A stretch of DNA of 64,000 bases, taken from positions 121,813 through 185,812 of the forward strand of contig JAJTWY010000005.1 in the NCBI GenBank assembly GCA_021463165.1, written 5' to 3'. The stretch is from Pyrinomonadaceae bacterium. GTDB taxonomy: Bacteria > Acidobacteriota > Blastocatellia > Pyrinomonadales > Pyrinomonadaceae. The position numbers and the translations under genes were made by a program. Shown piece after piece: positions 63,767-64,000 of the stretch. The notes beneath the pieces are model-generated. The model was not told the origin of the DNA. It saw nothing but the letters and a program-made list of their open reading frames with translations, and made no database searches. The first letter of the stretch is position 1; every line of letters starts with the position of its first letter.

Positions 63767-64000
63767 ATGAGCAAAGAGAAATTCGATCGAAGTAAGCCGC
63801 ACGTGAACATCGGGACGATCGGTCACGTGGATCATGGGAAGACGACGTTGACGGCAGCGATAACAAAGGTGATGTCGAAGCACAACCCGAAGATGGTGGT
63901 GCGTGCGTTCGATTCGATCGACAACGCACCTGAGGAGAAGGCCCGTGGTATCACGATCGCGACGGCACACGTTGAGTACGAGACGGCGAACCGTCACTAT
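63767..64000 (+). CDS. tuf: Elongation factor Tu (5' part only)
   Basis: The first 78 codons of EF-Tu, which brings aminoacyl-tRNA to the ribosome; the rest lies beyond the window. The start [20 protein letters not shown] and the P-loop GHVDHGKT, then [14 protein letters not shown] (switch I region), are unmistakable. A GAGGA site lies about 11 bases upstream. It follows the Tyr-Gly-Thr tRNA genes, a common arrangement broken here by the DUF pair. Confidence 0.97.
   Translation, partial: MSKEKFDRSKPHVNIGTIGHVDHGKTTLTAAITKVMSKHNPKMVVRAFDSIDNAPEEKARGITIATAHVEYETANRHY

Overview
The window looks like a chromosome segment from an Acidobacteriota member, probably of the Blastocatellia/Pyrinomonadaceae kind. 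This rests on three things: two secreted VWA proteins of the type expanded in that phylum (43601-44674, 51215-53362), a clear outer-membrane and lipid A gene set, and moderate-to-high GC. The taxonomic call is inference, because no rRNA gene is present. Coding density is high, and most genes are core housekeeping or conserved-hypothetical genes in short operons. There is no prophage, large integrative element or CRISPR array.

Layout. 1-8441 (minus strand): an envelope-biogenesis operon bamA - ompH/skp - fabZ - small membrane protein - lpxA - zinc-ribbon protein - norD-like VWA protein (cut by the window start); the usual lpxD is missing. 8698-16417: clpC, a DUF1232 protein, an apparently frameshifted secreted protein, pta, cyanophycinase-like peptidase, LpxL-type acyltransferase and fatty-acid desaturase. 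16517-20334: a two-component pair facing a NucS-like PD-(D/E)XK nuclease and an SGNH hydrolase. 20367-29654: lipoprotein, two hotdog thioesterases, an ABC exporter carrying an in-frame palindromic insertion, YceH, an RNase D-like exonuclease, CstA, and trmFO. 30148-34171: secreted beta-helix protein, a 29-residue-repeat protein and CarD. 34290-42741: queF, exonuclease, then a plus-strand run pyrE - ATP-grasp - ASCH - truA - DUF952 - uppS - cdsA, a terminator, a GxxExxY gene inside a long inverted repeat, and aspS. 42815-56886: TSUP permease, VWA protein, xerC, a HigBA-type toxin-antitoxin pair, S9 peptidase, Slt transglycosylase, a second VWA protein, menC, ParDE and ettA. 56970-64000: lipoprotein, a membrane protein/HTH/DUF4173 cluster behind a good promoter, two DUF4160-DUF2442 pairs, xerD, tRNA-Tyr/Gly/Thr and the start of tuf.

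Functionally, the clearest theme is envelope building: BamA/Skp for outer-membrane proteins, FabZ/LpxA/LpxL for lipid A, UppS/CdsA for polyprenol and phospholipid precursors, Slt for murein turnover and a desaturase for membrane fluidity. The most unusual features are small mobile-looking sequences: a palindrome translated inside an ABC transporter, an ORF cassette flanked by inverted repeats beside cdsA, a palindrome between two tRNA genes, and a DUF4160-DUF2442 pair lodged between tRNA-Thr and tuf. No single unmistakable new defence or biosynthetic system is visible.
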